Below, in pieces: positions 61,741-64,000 of a stretch of 64,000 bases of DNA. The notes under the pieces were generated by a model. It was given only the letters and a program-made list of their open reading frames with translations, was not told the DNA's origin and ran no database searches. The DNA is taken from assembly GCA_004154925.1 (NCBI GenBank), contig QJNS01000018.1, forward strand, positions 470,693 to 534,692, given 5' to 3'. A program made the translations under genes and the position numbers. Every line of letters begins with the position of its first letter. Position 1 is the first letter of the stretch. This DNA comes from Monosporascus cannonballus. Taxonomy: Eukaryota > Ascomycota > Sordariomycetes > Xylariales.

Positions 61741-62929
61741 TTTGAGGCCACCCGAGAGCTTACATTGTCAAGACGGGCAGAGAGGATTATATGTCTGTTT
61801 CAAGACTCGTGGGTTTATAAGTTGGTCTAGGAGTCACATAGACCCCGAAGAAAGGACGAGGGTCACGGATACCCTGAATGGTTGTACAGAAGTGAGAAAG
61901 CAACCAAGTGAAATGAAACAATATGCCTTAGACCTTTGCCTACTGTAGTGATTGTTTGAAATCCTCAACTTGAGATAAAAGTAGTATGTTGGGTCACCCT
62001 TAGCTAAACCTTAGATGGATATCGAGGAACAAACATGCGACGACGAGAGGAAAGAGCAATTTTCGGTTATGTTAAAAAGACTAACCATCAAGGCAGAGTA
62101 GTTCAGGGGCGACATGCTGGATAAAAAGGTTGGTCCTGAGTTACCTACCGTTGGATGACGAAGCGTCTCGTATACGCGTGTCGTTGTAGTATTGAAGCAT
62201 GTGATCGAGACGTCACAAATCAGGCACAGAGAGGCACTTCGTGCCTGGACGGGTACGGAGTATTCACCCGATTGGCCATGGCCATAGGATGAATTCATGG
62301 CTTCGGGGTCGGCCACTTCCATACCTATAAAGTTCTAGTTAACTCTGGAGATCTAGATGATCCTTCCCCAGGGCGTTCCGAAATAGATCGACAAATCCAA
62401 TGAACAGCGCTTGTTGAACGATAGGGCGGGCATTTCGTCATGCTGGCGAGGCAATACTTATATGTCCGCGTACGGATACGGAAGTTTTGGGTGCTTTTTC
62501 TGGGGGTATTGCCTGCCGTCTGGGGCTGAGTTATCTTAAAAACAGAACTCACTAATGTTGGGGGAAGGGCGTTGGGCTTGTGACACAGCAGGGCGCCTAA
62601 CATATGTGGGTGGGTAGGTACAGTAGGTTGCGACTATACAGTCATTACGCGTCTATGCACTTGGTTTCAAATATTCCTGAACCATCGAGGTCCCCACATG
62701 TGTCATGCTGAATATTATTTGCCATTATCGGGGAATTTACTGCATAATTTTGCTGTGCTGACGTGCCGGGAATGCGACGATTGCCCGGACGTAGTGTATC
62801 GCATGAAACCGAAAGCGATGAGCTCGCAGAAATTGGTGCACACACAAACATGCAGACCACAGGGGGGCTGTCTATCAGAGAGACGACCTCTCATGCATGT
62901 CTCCCCTCCTAGCCAATCACTGGACCATC
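61741..62929. other. Intergenic: upstream of the DUF3712 gene, downstream of con-6
   Basis: 1.2 kb. The left part may hold one more small exon of the DUF3712 gene (61764-61790). Frames at 62011-62322 and 62325-62603 (minus) show no family resemblance. Confidence 0.45.
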
Positions 62930-63246
62930 CTACATCGCCCGGCTGCCGTCGAGTTTGTCTGCCGCGTTCTTGCTACTGGGGTTGTCCTGCTTGCCGTAGT
63001 GGGCAGCCTCGCCGCCCAGCTGCTCGATAGCCTCACGGCTGTTCTGCTTTGACTCCTCGCTGGTGTCTTGTGAATCGTAGATTAGACGGAGTTTATTGAC
63101 AGAAATAGATGGGAGAACGCATATTACTTACTAGGATTGGAGAGGTTTGCCTTGTGGCCTTGGACCTTCTTGGAGATGTCCTCCTTGCTCGTCGTGATCT
63201 CCTGCATATCCTTCGACATGGCGGACTTGGCACCGGCTGAATCCAT
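62930..63246 (-). CDS. con-6: Conidiation-specific protein 6 (con-6) family protein
   Basis: Con-6 proteins are small hydrophilic proteins, first found as strongly induced during asexual spore formation in Neurospora; their biochemical role is unknown. Exons 63246-63132 and 63066-62930 give 83 residues. The 65-bp intron (donor GTAAGT, branch TCTAATC, acceptor ACAAG) lies inside the hallmark motif, which reads GHKANLSNPN then TSEESKQNSREAIEQL when joined, matching the con-6 repeat pattern G-x-KA-x-x-x-NP-x-(T/V)SEE-(A/S)K. Only one such repeat is present, while many members have two. The N-terminus MDSAGAKSAMSKDMQ is polar and has no signal peptide. Confidence 0.82.
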
Positions 63247-63914
63247 GATGACCTGGTGATTGTGGTGTATGTAGTTGGGATTGCTTTTCTTCTGTGATTT
63301 TTCTTCGCTTGAACCTTGAGAAGCTCTGTATATTTAGGTTTTTCCGATGTGTTGATTCGGAGAGGACGTTTCTGTTCACTTGGTCCAGTTTCTGCTGATA
63401 TAACTTATATATGTTGGCGGATCTACCAAGCTGAAACGATATGACGTTAATGACCGTATAATTACGTAGTAGCTGGCTATCTTCTTCGGCTGGCCAACTG
63501 AGAAGACGAATGCAGCAGCCGTCCATACGAAGAAAGATGTACGGGCTATTGCTCAACCATCATACTGCTTGCTACCTGCTCATTAGCTACGTTCTGGGTA
63601 TTCACTAAATGTTCATGAGGTAAGTTTTGCGAGCAATTCGATTCATATTCATAAGCACCTAGTACTTATAGAATAGCCACGTCTGCTAGATTAATGACCA
63701 AGTTATTTGAGACGGGAGCGTTGTGTGATAAAATCCATCGTATGTGTCGGCGTTTGCCATACTGCGGGCAGATGCGCGTTATGTAAGTATGACGCTAGTG
63801 GCTTGACTGCCAGCGTGCAACCGAGTCTTATCAACTCTCCTTTCTAACAATCCAACAATGCGCAATTGGACTCCTATAAAGGCATACCTGCTCTAAGCAT
63901 CGACCGAGACTTGT
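63247..63914 (-). promoter_or_regulatory. Upstream region of the con-6 gene
   Basis: 668 bp of ordinary composition between the con-6 start codon and the terminal G run. The overlapping frame 63131-63556 (minus) is another reading frame of the con-6 exon and is not a gene. Confidence 0.45.

Positions 63915-64000
<86 letters not shown>
63915..64000. other. 86-nt pure G run at the window end
   Basis: Uninterrupted G from 63915 to 64000. Homopolymer G of this length is not seen elsewhere in the window and is typical of no-signal calls of two-colour sequencing chemistry or of assembly extension at a contig end. I treat it as artefact. Confidence 0.8.

Overview
This is a window from a filamentous ascomycete (Pezizomycotina, probably a Sordariomycete). 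Evidence: short spliceosomal introns of 49-166 bp with GTRNGT donors, CTRAY-type branch points and YAG acceptors; a HET-domain gene; a conidiation-protein-6 gene; and a roughly 23 kb extremely A/T-rich block whose retrotransposon copies differ almost only by C-to-T and G-to-A transitions, the signature of repeat-induced point mutation (RIP). I could not assign genus or species.

Layout. Positions 1-114 hold the end of an LTR, followed by a HET-domain gene on the minus strand (273-1335) that carries an apparent frameshift in an A7 run. About 1.5 kb without a recognisable gene follows. From about 2.9 to 26.4 kb the DNA is RIP-mutated repeat DNA. It contains one complete Ty3/Gypsy-type LTR retrotransposon (15022-22271, minus strand, 5-bp target duplication GTATT, decayed gag and reverse transcriptase), a solo LTR (6936-7125), an 85-bp element with 9-bp inverted termini, and several islands of normal composition. 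Inverted copies of one repeat lie at both edges of the block (2864-2890 and 27296-27322).

From 28.2 kb on the DNA is normal, gene-dense euchromatin: GAPDH (+), RVB2 AAA+ ATPase (-), an RD-repeat/coiled-coil protein (+), peptidyl-tRNA hydrolase 2 (-), a 758-residue basic protein of unknown function (+), COPII coat protein SEC31 (-), a single-RRM protein (+), a B12D/MLRQ (NDUFA4-like) subunit (-), cytochrome c oxidase subunit 6B (+), the ubiquitin-fold splicing factor SDE2 (-), ribosomal protein eS10 (+), a zinc-dependent D-arabinitol/polyol dehydrogenase with eight introns (+), a DUF3712 protein (-) and a con-6 family protein (-). Several very short exons were resolved by hand: a 16-nt exon in the B12D gene and a 3-nt exon in COX6B.

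Most genes are unrelated housekeeping functions, as usual for a fungal chromosome arm. The one functional pairing that stands out is the head-to-head B12D/NDUFA4-like and COX6B genes, two respiratory-chain subunits sharing about 605 bp of upstream DNA. The window ends in an 86-nt pure G run, which looks like a contig-end artefact. I found no convincing new defence, toxin or biosynthetic system. The most notable points are the RIP block and its nested elements, the 3-nt microexon, a GC-AG intron and the HET frameshift.
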